NCBI RefSeq assembly: GCF_035668035.1
Contig: NZ_JAYMYJ010000029.1
Location: 1 to 64,000, forward strand
Length of the DNA stretch: 64,000 bases
Direction: 5' to 3'
Source: Thiothrix phosphatis
GTDB taxonomy: Bacteria; Pseudomonadota; Gammaproteobacteria; Thiotrichales; Thiotrichaceae
A program made the translations under genes and the position numbers. The notes beneath the pieces are model-generated. The model did no database searches. It was not told the DNA's origin and worked only from the letters and a program-made list of their open reading frames with translations. Below, piece after piece: positions 35,014 to 42,137 of the stretch (the first letter of the stretch is position 1; each line of letters begins with the position of its first letter).

Positions 35014-35394
35014 ATGAACGGGAGCTTGGCGGACAAAATCCGCGCCGTGGAACCTTTATCCACCGCCGTGTGTGCAGAATTAAACCGGCAAATCCTCAAA
35101 CTCGGCTTTCCGGCAGAGCGCGCGAACGTGACGCTGGGCGAGCACATGCAATACAGCCTGCAACGCGACACCTTCTCGGGGCAGGATTCGCTGCTGGGGG
35201 TGTGGATGCACCCGACCAGCGGCTACAAGCTCGGTTCCTTGCTGATCCATCCAGATGGCAATTTCTTCGCCGAGTACGACGTGTTGCAGCCGCATCCCAG
35301 CAAGCGCAAATGGTTCGTGGAAGCCGTCACGGCCTGGGGCAAGGACGGCGACATCAAAGGCGACCCGCGCCTGCTGCCTGCGCTGGAGGACTGA
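35014..35394 (+). CDS. Conserved protein of the nif-linked cluster, unknown function
   Basis: 126 residues, soluble, no signal peptide. The motif GVWMHPTSGYKLGSLLIHPDGNFFAEYDVLQPHP is a beta-rich core; the C-terminus DGDIKGDPRLLPALED is acidic. I do not recognise a characterised family. Encoded 3 bp after the ferredoxin stop, so in the same transcript. Confidence 0.75.
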   Translation: MNGSLADKIRAVEPLSTAVCAELNRQILKLGFPAERANVTLGEHMQYSLQRDTFSGQDSLLGVWMHPTSGYKLGSLLIHPDGNFFAEYDVLQPHPSKRKWFVEAVTAWGKDGDIKGDPRLLPALED

Positions 35395-35395
35395 C

Positions 35396-35899
35396 ATGGG
35401 TGTGGCCAGCTTTTTCCAGGAACGGGTGATTTTCGGCAAGAATATCCCCGCCCCGGTCAATGCGCTGTTGCAGGAAGCGGCAGGCAACACCGACAACTTT
35501 GCCCAGGCGGAAAAGCTGTTGTTGCAGGCGCAGGCGATAGACCCGCAGCAGTTGCCGGTCTATACCGCGCTGTACAAGCTGTATTTCTACAACGGCCATA
35601 CCAGCAAGGCGGAAGACGCCGTTTTCCAGTCATTGCACCAGGCGGCCAAACAGGGAGGCTTCCACTACGACTGGACGGCGTTGGAAGCGCAAGCCGAATG
35701 GTCCGACCCCGATTCAGCGGGGCGGGCCTATCTTTACAGCCTCAAGGCGCTGGCTTTCATCCGTTTGCGGCAAGGTGACAACCAGGGGGCGCAAGACATC
35801 CTCGCCACCTTGCAGCGGCTGGATCCGGCTGATGTGGTCGGGGCGGATGTGATACGTGCATTGGCGGAGTCAATGGCGGAAGAATGGGGTAATGGATGA
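35396..35899 (+). CDS. TPR-like helical protein of the nif-linked cluster
   Basis: 167 residues. Alternating helices with TPR-like signatures (AEKLLLQAQAIDPQQLPVYTALYKLYFYNGHTSKAEDAV and YLYSLKALAFIRLRQGDNQGAQDILATL). Probably a protein-interaction scaffold. The ATG at 35396 overlaps the preceding stop region (TGACATG), and the end overlaps the AAA+ gene by 4 nt, so stoichiometric coupling is likely. Confidence 0.75.
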   Translation: MGVASFFQERVIFGKNIPAPVNALLQEAAGNTDNFAQAEKLLLQAQAIDPQQLPVYTALYKLYFYNGHTSKAEDAVFQSLHQAAKQGGFHYDWTALEAQAEWSDPDSAGRAYLYSLKALAFIRLRQGDNQGAQDILATLQRLDPADVVGADVIRALAESMAEEWGNG

Positions 35900-37596
35900 A
35901 ACTGCAAATCGAACGGCAGCATGTCGAGGCGCTGGCCAGCGAATTTCCTGACCTGGGCAGCCTGCGTGAACAACTGAAATTCGGCAGCAAGGCCGAGCTG
36001 CCATTCCAGCAGCTTTCCGCCGACCAGCTGGGTTTCTTGCACAAGCTTTATGCCGCTGGCGGGGAAGCAATGCAGGGTCGGGCGGCGCAGATCGCCACCC
36101 TGCAACGCGCCGTCAACGATGACGGCAAGCGTTATCAGGAAGGTGAGCTGGAACGGCTGGTGCCGGACATGATCGAGTTCCTGGTGCGTGACGGCATCCG
36201 TGGCTGGCTGTTCAAGGCCAATACCTCCGGCAAGCCGATGGCTTATCTGGTGGCGCGGATTGATTACACGCCGCCGGGTGAGGAAGAAGCCGGGCGTGTG
36301 CTGCTGGATCTGAAAACCAATAGCATGGCGAAGATCGGCACGGCTACGCTGATGATCCGTGAGCGTGACATTATCGGCCAGAGCATTCCCGAAATGCTGG
36401 CGGCCAAGGGCTACTTCAAGGAAACGCCGGAACTGATGGCCGCTTACGACCAATCTGCTGCCCGCTATTTCGAATGGCGCGGTGAATACGGCAGGCAGTT
36501 TTCCGGGCGCGGCACTGGCATTGTGGCCGAAGACCCAACCGCTACCCACCGCAGCACCGACTGGTCACGCAAGAATGTGGTGGTGCTGTCTTCCGGCGGT
36601 GGCTGGGCGCGGCTGGTCAACGATGAAGAAATCATCAAGGATCGTGCGCTGACGCTGGATGCTTCCGGCGACATCGTGGGCAAGTATTTACGCAAGGCCG
36701 GGCGCAGCAACAATTACAGCAGCAAGGTGGAAAACGCGGCCGAATCCTTGCAAAGCGACATTCCACATGGCCTGTTTACCGAATTGCCGGTGCAGGGCTA
36801 CGTCCTCATGTTCCACCTGGAGCTGCATCACCACCTGTGGGTGCATGTGGATGATATTGAGCCGTATGTCTACCAGCCGGAGCTCAAGGACAAGCTGATC
36901 CTGCCGCCAGAACAGACTGACCTGATCGACATCCTCACCGCCGAAATGGATGTGTTGATGGATGACATCGTGGAAGGCAAATCAGGCGGCACCACCGTGC
37001 TGTGCGCCGGGCCGCCGGGGGTGGGCAAGACGCTGACCGCCGAGGTCTATTCCGAGATCATCAAGCGGCCGTTGTACCGGGTGCATTCCGGCCAGTTGGG
37101 GCTGAATGTTTCGGAAATGGAAACTGCGCTGAAAAACACCCTGACCCGTGCACAGCGCTGGGGCGCGGTGATGCTGATCGACGAAGCCGATGTGTACATC
37201 AAGCGCCGCGACGACAATATCGCCGCCAATGCGGTGGTGGGTGTGTTCCTGCGGGTGCTGGAATATTTCAACGGCTTGCTGTTCCTCACCACCAACCGGG
37301 TGGATGACATTGATGAGGCGATTATTTCGCGCTGCATTGCGCTGATTAAATACCATCCGCCGGGTTTGGAAGACCGCCGCAAAATCTGGGAGGTGATGAC
37401 CGAACAGTTTGGTTTGAAGGTGGAAACAAGCCTGATCGACGAGCTTTCCAACCTGTTCCCGGATGCCAGCGGGCGCGACATCAAAGGCTTGGCGAAACTG
37501 GTTGCCAAATACTGCCACCACAAGGCGGTTGCACCGACCCTGGAAGTGTTCCAACGGTGCAGCATGTTCCGTGGTCTGGAGCTGGCGCATGAGTGA
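35896..37596 (+). CDS. AAA+ ATPase of the nif-linked cluster
   Basis: 566 residues. The N-terminal 300 residues are of unknown fold (SSKVENAAESLQSDIPHGLF is conserved-looking). The AAA+ module follows from about 340: Walker A GPPGVGKT near 372, Walker B VMLIDEADVYI, sensor-1 LFLTTNRVDD, arginine-finger region ISRC. Probably a remodelling ATPase acting with the neighbouring TPR and NifX-like proteins, perhaps on nitrogenase or its cofactor carriers. That role is inferred from context only. Confidence 0.82.
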   Translation: MKLQIERQHVEALASEFPDLGSLREQLKFGSKAELPFQQLSADQLGFLHKLYAAGGEAMQGRAAQIATLQRAVNDDGKRYQEGELERLVPDMIEFLVRDGIRGWLFKANTSGKPMAYLVARIDYTPPGEEEAGRVLLDLKTNSMAKIGTATLMIRERDIIGQSIPEMLAAKGYFKETPELMAAYDQSAARYFEWRGEYGRQFSGRGTGIVAEDPTATHRSTDWSRKNVVVLSSGGGWARLVNDEEIIKDRALTLDASGDIVGKYLRKAGRSNNYSSKVENAAESLQSDIPHGLFTELPVQGYVLMFHLELHHHLWVHVDDIEPYVYQPELKDKLILPPEQTDLIDILTAEMDVLMDDIVEGKSGGTTVLCAGPPGVGKTLTAEVYSEIIKRPLYRVHSGQLGLNVSEMETALKNTLTRAQRWGAVMLIDEADVYIKRRDDNIAANAVVGVFLRVLEYFNGLLFLTTNRVDDIDEAIISRCIALIKYHPPGLEDRRKIWEVMTEQFGLKVETSLIDELSNLFPDASGRDIKGLAKLVAKYCHHKAVAPTLEVFQRCSMFRGLELAHE

Positions 37597-37939
37597 AGCA
37601 CACAAACTGGCGGTTGCCACCAAGGATGGCTTGGCCATCAGCGAACATTTCGGCCACGCCAAGGAATTCTGGATTTACGCCGTTACGCCTGATGAATGCA
37701 CTTTTGTGGAAAAGCGCGAGGTCGAGCATTATTGCCTCGGCAACTCCTCCAGCAAGACGGCAATGGAGAAAATCCTCGTCACCATCAATGACTGCGAAGC
37801 GGTATTCGTTGCCAAGATCGGTGATGGCCCGACTGAAAAGCTGGCGGCGATTGGGGTGACGGCGGTTGCCGATTATGCCTGGGAAACGATCCCGGAATCG
37901 CTGATTGACTACGTACGCAACGCTGGGGCTGCATCGTGA
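37589..37939 (+). CDS. NifX/NafY-like dinitrogenase iron-molybdenum cofactor binding protein
   Basis: 116 residues. The N-terminal KLAVATKDGLAISEHFGHAKEFWIYAV is the dinitrogenase-FeMo-co family signature (HFGHA), with a conserved C in HYCLGN and AKIGDGPTEKLAAIGV towards the end. Such proteins carry FeMo-co or NifB-co. The ATG at 37589 overlaps the AAA+ stop by 8 nt. Its presence is the strongest protein evidence that the cluster serves nitrogen fixation. Confidence 0.85.
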   Translation: MSEAHKLAVATKDGLAISEHFGHAKEFWIYAVTPDECTFVEKREVEHYCLGNSSSKTAMEKILVTINDCEAVFVAKIGDGPTEKLAAIGVTAVADYAWETIPESLIDYVRNAGAAS

Positions 37940-38280
37940 ATGCCGCCCATGTACAACGTTGGGTACAGGAACATCCGCTATCACCGATCCATGTTGATTG
38001 CGCGACTGCTGTCATGCTCAAAATCCTCGATGGCAAGTGCAAGATGGATGCTGAGGAAAAGATCGTGATGGCGCTGCTATATGACGAGGTGAAAGGCCAT
38101 GCTGGCGAAATGCTGGGAGCGGATATTCATGCACTAATCACCACTGCCCGCGACACGCATGAAGATGATGAGATTCGGGAGTTTGTGTATGAAAAGCGCG
38201 TGCTGGCTGAAACGATGATTTCCCGCCCGGTGATGAAGGGGTTTAAGGCGATGATCCGGGCGGAGGGGCTGTTTGGATAG
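37936..38280 (+). CDS. Small protein closing the nif-linked cluster
   Basis: 114 residues, GTG start overlapping the previous stop (GTGA). Helical, soluble, with DCATAVMLKILDGKCKMDAEEKIVMALLYDEV and YEKRVLAETMISRPVMKGFK. I do not recognise a characterised family. Last gene before the terminator at 38392. Confidence 0.75.
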   Translation: MNAAHVQRWVQEHPLSPIHVDCATAVMLKILDGKCKMDAEEKIVMALLYDEVKGHAGEMLGADIHALITTARDTHEDDEIREFVYEKRVLAETMISRPVMKGFKAMIRAEGLFG

Positions 38281-38391
38281 CAGGTGCAAGCAACCATTTC
38301 ATGAAATCAATGTTCAAGCCATTAGCGGCAGCCACTGCGGTTCGGACAAGGGAATACCGCCACTAAACCGCCCAGAACTGCCAGAAAAAAT

Positions 38392-38426
38392 AAAAGCCTT
38401 ATAACTCATTGAATTATAAGGCTTTA
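38392..38426. terminator. Bidirectional terminator at the prophage border
   Basis: 13-bp stem AAAAGCCTTATAA / TTATAAGGCTTTA, with A- and T-rich flanks on both sides. It would end the nif-linked operon on the plus strand. On the minus strand it was probably the terminator of the tRNA/tmRNA gene in which the phage integrated. Confidence 0.8.
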
Positions 38427-38428
38427 TT

Positions 38429-38462
38429 TGGTGGCGGCGGGAATTGAACCCGCGTTACTGAC
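38429..38462 (-). other. Prophage attachment site: tRNA/tmRNA-like 3' end
   Basis: On the minus strand the sequence carries the T-arm GCGGGTTCAATTCCCGC and ends in CCACCA. No D-arm or anticodon arm lies upstream (38463 onward is AT-rich phage DNA), so it is only a 3' end. It resembles the tmRNA (ssrA) 3' terminus, but the acceptor part is about 3 nt short. It lies 66 bp from the integrase stop, the expected place of an att core. Confidence 0.7.
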
Positions 38463-38527
38463 TTTAATTATTTTATATATTTCAGTATGTTGATTATTTT
38501 CAACTTAAAATGCTGTCATAATTGCTG

Positions 38528-39682
38528 TCATAACCTTCCGGCAAACACAGAAACCGCCCTATTTCCAGCTTCAGGGTCTGCATCATCTAGCCAGTCAGCA
38601 TAAACCCGTAAAGTGGTGGTCAGATCAGAATGACCCAAATGGGCAGAAATCCATTTTATGTTTTCGCCAGCACTTATCATCATGCTTGCGAATGTGTGTC
38701 TTGTTTGGTACGGGTTACGGTAACGAACGCCAGCGCGTTTCAGGGTTGGAACCCATAGTGTTTTTCTAATGGGCTGATCTCCTGCCCATGGCCTTCCTGT
38801 CTGCGGATTATGAAACACAGAGCTACCGGCAAGGTACGTGAATTGCTTTTGATGAACAAGCGCCTCAAATGCAGGAAGTAGCAGCTTTATTGTGCGTTCT
38901 CCGGCCTTTGTCTTCGGTGACTCTGCAACTGTCGATGCCTGTGTGACTGCCCTGCTTATCTTTGCTGTTCTGCCAATCCAGTCAATATCATTCCACTCAA
39001 GACCAACCGCCTCACTAGTGCGAATTCCAGACCAAAACAGGAACTGCACAAGGTTCCTGCCCTGCCCTGACAACCTGCTAATAATCGCCGCTTGCTCATC
39101 CGCGCTGAATGGGTCTTTTTGCTTTCGCGGCCTTGGCGCTTCCTTGTTCCTGAATTTCCAGCCATCCAGGGGATTTACTTCAATCAATCCATCATCAACC
39201 GCATCTTGAAGCGCTGCGCGCAGTGGGGACAGTATATTACTGATCGTCTTGTTGCTTGCCCTGCTTACGCTTATCCATTCCCTTACCTTTGGCCTGCTGA
39301 CCTGCTCAAGCGTGTTTTCACCCAATGCAGGGATAATTTGCCCTTCAAATATTTTGCGGTACCCGTCTATCGTGCTGCTGTGCAGTTCACGGCTTTTCAT
39401 GTCCAGCCATGATCTCAAGTAATCTGCCAGCCTTGTGTTGTCTGGCGTTGGTGTGTCGCTGAATAGGTGCGCACGCTTCGATTCTGGGAATGTAACAGCA
39501 TAGTCAAACGTGCCTTTCAGAATGGCATCCTCAATAGCCGCCTTGTGCAGCCTTGCCCTCTTCATGTTCTCTTTTGTTGGGGAAAGTTTTAGGCGTTCAC
39601 GGCAACGGACGCCACGATACTGAAAGGTGATTTCTATTGATGTTGAAGAGGCTTTTTTAACCCCGCTTCCGTCTCTTGCCAT
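38528..39682 (-). CDS. int: Tyrosine-type phage integrase
   Basis: 384 residues. N-terminal Arm-binding region, core-binding SAM-like domain (ADYLRSWLDMKSRELHSSTIDGYRKIF) and catalytic domain with Arg in SGIRTSEAVGLEW, His-x-x-Arg region TRHTFASMMISAG, HLGHSDLTTTLRVYADWL with the nucleophile Tyr. The N-terminal stretch GSGVKKASSTSIEITFQYRGVRCRERLKL resembles the DUF3596 arm domain. Last gene of the minus-strand unit driven from 41719; adjacent to the att site. Confidence 0.95.
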   Translation of the reverse strand: MARDGSGVKKASSTSIEITFQYRGVRCRERLKLSPTKENMKRARLHKAAIEDAILKGTFDYAVTFPESKRAHLFSDTPTPDNTRLADYLRSWLDMKSRELHSSTIDGYRKIFEGQIIPALGENTLEQVSRPKVREWISVSRASNKTISNILSPLRAALQDAVDDGLIEVNPLDGWKFRNKEAPRPRKQKDPFSADEQAAIISRLSGQGRNLVQFLFWSGIRTSEAVGLEWNDIDWIGRTAKISRAVTQASTVAESPKTKAGERTIKLLLPAFEALVHQKQFTYLAGSSVFHNPQTGRPWAGDQPIRKTLWVPTLKRAGVRYRNPYQTRHTFASMMISAGENIKWISAHLGHSDLTTTLRVYADWLDDADPEAGNRAVSVFAGRL

Positions 39683-39690
39683 GCTTGATT

Positions 39691-39948
39691 TCAGGTGAGT
39701 GGCGGCGGGCTATTGCCTTGCTTTTGTGCTCTGGTAGCCTTGCAGCCAGTTGAAGTATTGCGCTTCGCTTGAGTGTATGAGGATTTCACCCACTGTGCAA
39801 ACGCTTCAGGGTCTGCGAATATGCGGCCATTTGGAGCCTTGAACCAGTGGACTCCTTCTTTCACTAGTCCACGCTTGATAAGTCCGTTGAAGGCGTCAGG
39901 GGTGACGCCAGTCATGTCTTCGAGTTTCGGCAGTAGTACGGGGAGCAT
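39691..39948 (-). CDS. Excisionase-like protein
   Basis: 85 residues. LEDMTGVTPDAFNGLIKRGLVKEGVHWFKAPNGRIFADPEAFAQWV is a winged-helix excisionase pattern: HTH, then a wing and a conserved W. ATG at 39948 overlaps the RuvC-like stop (TAATG) and is preferred to the longer frame. Encoded directly upstream of int on the same transcript. Confidence 0.75.
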   Translation of the reverse strand: MLPVLLPKLEDMTGVTPDAFNGLIKRGLVKEGVHWFKAPNGRIFADPEAFAQWVKSSYTQAKRNTSTGCKATRAQKQGNSPPPLT

Positions 39949-40415
39949 TACACTCCCCACACCAAAAGCCCTGCATCCCTGCAATGCTGGTTAATACGTC
40001 CGTTATGCCCGGTAATTCGACGAAAACGATCAGCGTCCAATTTCCCTTGAGGGTGAACCGTCCTGATTTCGTAATCACACCCAAGGCGACGCCCGACGAA
40101 TTGCAGGGTATCACGCAACAGTTCCGCTTCACGCAGCACTGACCCGACATTGACCGCAGTTCGCTGGATGACCGCAAGATTCTTCCCTGCCTTGTGCCAC
40201 ACAGACTTGGTGTTTGGCAGTTCGATAACGATGATTGCCCGCTTGTAGGTTTCCGTGATGTGCCAGATCGCACCGGCAAAGGTTGTTTCACGTATTTCCA
40301 GGAAACAACCGTTAACCCGGTCAAACACTGCAATCCCAGTGTGCTGACCAGCATCAAGACCAATTGCAACCGGGTATGCCGCTGATGTTGAGACAAGATC
40401 AAGCTGTTGCGTCAT
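39948..40415 (-). CDS. RuvC-like Holliday junction resolvase
   Basis: 155 residues. RNase H-like fold: IGLDAGQHTGIAVFD (first acidic residue), IVIELPN (Glu) and LDADRFRRITGHNGRINQHCRDAGLLV (C-terminal Asp), the RuvC acidic constellation. Probably cleaves branched DNA before packaging or during recombination. GGAGGTG precedes the ATG. Overlaps the upstream 97-residue gene by 4 nt. Confidence 0.75.
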   Translation of the reverse strand: MTQQLDLVSTSAAYPVAIGLDAGQHTGIAVFDRVNGCFLEIRETTFAGAIWHITETYKRAIIVIELPNTKSVWHKAGKNLAVIQRTAVNVGSVLREAELLRDTLQFVGRRLGCDYEIRTVHPQGKLDADRFRRITGHNGRINQHCRDAGLLVWGV

Positions 40416-40705
40416 GTCCTGTACACCTCCGGCAACTGGCGCGGCATTGTTGGAATTCTCTGCTTGCTGCGTTTCTGCGGAATGTAGTCAATTGTTTTCT
40501 TGTCTATCACTGTCACGACAGCATCACCTTTCAGAACAAGTTGCAAACCGTGGTTAGGTACATTCACCTTCACGGTTGATTCCGTATTCTCAGCCAGTGA
40601 CGCACCTGCCCGTGCTATTACGGCGATTTCACGGCGCATGGTGTCAAAATCGACGCCGTGCACACGCTCCATGTACCGAATCAGCGCATGATCGGTTACA
40701 CGCAT
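40412..40705 (-). CDS. Phage protein of unknown function
   Basis: 97 residues. TDHALIRYMERVHGVDFDTMRREIA begins the protein; the middle (VKVNVPNHGLQLVLKGDAVVTVIDKKTIDYIPQK) is beta-rich and recalls small RelE/DUF4258-like folds. No assignment made. GAGGTGT site before ATG. Coupled to the RuvC-like gene. Confidence 0.65.
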   Translation of the reverse strand: MRVTDHALIRYMERVHGVDFDTMRREIAVIARAGASLAENTESTVKVNVPNHGLQLVLKGDAVVTVIDKKTIDYIPQKRSKQRIPTMPRQLPEVYRT

Positions 40706-40708
40706 TTG

Positions 40709-40942
40709 TTACACCTCACTTACAGTGTTCAGCAGCGTTTCCAGATCGCTTGTCTCTTCTTCCAGCTTTCCAAGCTTGTCAGCAAGTCGTGCTGTAACGT
40801 ACTTGCTGATTGCGCCCTTGCTGATGGCGTGTTTCTTTGCAACAGCCTCAACGCCTTCCTTGAATGTTTCAGCAGCATCCATTGCTGACTGTTTTAGGCT
40901 TGCCAGCTCATCGAGTGCATCTTTCAGTTGTTCGCTTGACAT
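40709..40942 (-). CDS. Small helical phage protein
   Basis: 77 residues, mostly helical and charged (EQLKDALDELASLKQSAMDAAETFKEGVEAVAKKHAISKGAISKYV). The middle ISKGAISKYVTARL looks like a short HTH. The ATG at 40942 is preferred over 40948 because AAGAGGA sits at correct distance. Function unknown. Confidence 0.6.
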   Translation of the reverse strand: MSSEQLKDALDELASLKQSAMDAAETFKEGVEAVAKKHAISKGAISKYVTARLADKLGKLEEETSDLETLLNTVSEV

Positions 40943-40965
40943 GTTCATTCCTCTTAGCTGTGAGA

Positions 40966-41310
40966 TTAACGATTGATTACGCGCGCCATCGCTTCCAGTT
41001 CGATGACGTGCTTGATTGCGTTGTGCCGGGTAACTCCGTCTGTCATTTCGTCGTAAAGACGGCGGGCGTTTTCTGCCGCCCTGACTGTCGCCTGATTACG
41101 GGTGCAAAGACCCGTGAAAACTGAATCTTCCTTTTGGTGCGGGTTGTGCGGTTCGCTAGAGTTCTTCGCTGCTGTCACTAGCCGTTCAATGCTGTCCGCT
41201 CGCAAGTGATCTTCCGTGATTTTTACCCGCTTACATATTTTCATTGCTTCTGTTGACATTGCTTCTATCTCCCCTGACATTTTCTTAATTTGTTCATCGG
41301 TGAAAATCAT
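40966..41310 (-). CDS. Phage protein of unknown function
   Basis: 114 residues, charged and helical, no membrane segment. No ribosome binding site is visible before ATG 41310; instead the 11-mer TGTAAACTTTT lies 20 nt upstream (41331-41341), as at two other genes of the element. Confidence 0.6.
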   Translation of the reverse strand: MIFTDEQIKKMSGEIEAMSTEAMKICKRVKITEDHLRADSIERLVTAAKNSSEPHNPHQKEDSVFTGLCTRNQATVRAAENARRLYDEMTDGVTRHNAIKHVIELEAMARVINR

Positions 41311-41330
41311 TGTTTTAATCCAATTTGTTT

Positions 41331-41341
41331 AAAAGTTTACA
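41331..41341 (-). promoter_or_regulatory. Repeated 11-mer TGTAAACTTTT, copy 1
   Basis: Minus-strand copy 20 nt upstream of ATG 41310, a gene without visible ribosome site. TAAACT could be a -10 box. Confidence 0.4.
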
Positions 41342-41636
41342 CGCTACGCAAAATATAACGCGCAATCTTGCTTGTTGTTCCGTACCTGTTTGGCACTGTA
41401 ATGATATGTGTTGCTATTTCATGGCCTTCTGCGCGTAGTTCGTAAATCCTTGCGCCAAGTCTGCGTATTCCCAGGCACTCAACTGCAATATCCTGCGTGA
41501 TAAATCCGTGTTGTTGCAGGTGGCTTAATACCGCCTTATTTTGAGGATACATATCCAATACTCGCTGGTCTGCTTCCAGAACAAAGCTCACTCCATGCAA
41601 GTGAAAGGCAGCAGTAAAGTTCAAGATCATCTTCAT
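41337..41636 (-). CDS. HTH-domain phage protein
   Basis: About 99 residues. QNKAVLSHLQQHGFITQDIAVECLGIRRLGARIYELRAEGHEI is the winged/helix-turn-helix pattern of small phage DNA-binding proteins (HTH preceding an IYELR strand). Start unclear: ATGs at 41636 and 41630 have no Shine-Dalgarno sequence, while the GAGGTAT motif serves an ATG at 41661 in another frame. Confidence 0.65.
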   Translation of the reverse strand: MKMILNFTAAFHLHGVSFVLEADQRVLDMYPQNKAVLSHLQQHGFITQDIAVECLGIRRLGARIYELRAEGHEIATHIITVPNRYGTTSKIARYILRSV

Positions 41637-41661
41637 CTTCGCTGTTATCAATGAATTCCAT
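41536..41661 (-). CDS. Short overlapping leader ORF, uncertain
   Basis: 41 codons from ATG 41661 behind a perfect GAGGTATAAAG site. Acidic start (MEFIDNSEDEDDLELY). It overlaps the first third of the HTH gene in another frame. Either a leader peptide that couples translation, or the true start of the HTH gene with a frameshift. Confidence 0.35.
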   Translation of the reverse strand: MEFIDNSEDEDDLELYCCLSLAWSELCSGSRPASIGYVSSK

Positions 41662-41695
41662 CTTTATACCTCATTAGTTGTGTTGTTGAGTCTCT

Positions 41696-41738
41696 ATAAT
41701 CTATTATCGACAACATAATGTAAATCTTTTTTTTACAT
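41696..41738 (-). promoter_or_regulatory. Phage promoter-operator P1 (int operon)
   Basis: On the minus strand: TGTAAAAAAAAGATTTACA operator at 41719-41737, whose right half TTTACA serves as -35, 17 bp spacer and -10 GATTAT at 41701-41696. Drives the genes from 41661 to the integrase at 38528. Confidence 0.75.
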
Positions 41739-41760
41739 AAACGACAAGCGGCATCAATCA

Positions 41761-41787
41761 ATAAAAAAGCCGGAGTTAAATCCGGCT
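41761..41787 (-). terminator. Rho-independent terminator of the M23 unit
   Basis: Minus-strand stem AGCCGGA / TCCGGCT with a 6-nt loop followed by TTTTTTAT. Ends the 44.3-41.8 kb transcription unit just before promoter P1. Confidence 0.9.
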
Positions 41788-41816
41788 GAATTTAGCGAAT
41801 TGCTGCAACGGACTTC

Positions 41817-42116
41817 TTATTTCCCTCGCATCACAGCCCATGCAGCCCCAGTGAAAAACGGAATTGCGAGCCATGCAGCAGATAACACCCAGGCACCTAC
41901 CACCTCAGCAGAGCCGTACATCAGATAGTAAATAACTTCCCATGCTGACGTAATAAAGCCAGACGGTGAAACCCCTCCGATCACGGATGCAATCACCATC
42001 AATACCGTCAGCAAAATCAGAAATGGCAACACAACAAACAGCCATAACCAGCGCAGAAAACGACCTGCCAAGTACCCAATCAAGCCAAAGCCACCACCAA
42101 TTAAAATCATATCCAT
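41817..42116 (-). CDS. Small inner-membrane protein of the phage left arm
   Basis: 99 residues with three or four hydrophobic helices (GGGFGLIGYLAG; WLWLFVVLPFLILLTVLMVIASVIGG; VGAWVLSAAWLAIPFFTGAAWAV). Ends in RGK. GAGGTAT site upstream. Directly downstream of the M23/lysozyme gene, so probably part of the same membrane complex. Not a recognised holin. Confidence 0.7.
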   Translation of the reverse strand: MDMILIGGGFGLIGYLAGRFLRWLWLFVVLPFLILLTVLMVIASVIGGVSPSGFITSAWEVIYYLMYGSAEVVGAWVLSAAWLAIPFFTGAAWAVMRGK

Positions 42117-42137
42117 AACAACAATACCTCAATTCTT

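Noticed and set aside
38429..38500. Complete tRNA gene at the prophage border
   Set aside because: Only the T-arm and CCA end are present; no anticodon or D-arm upstream on the minus strand.
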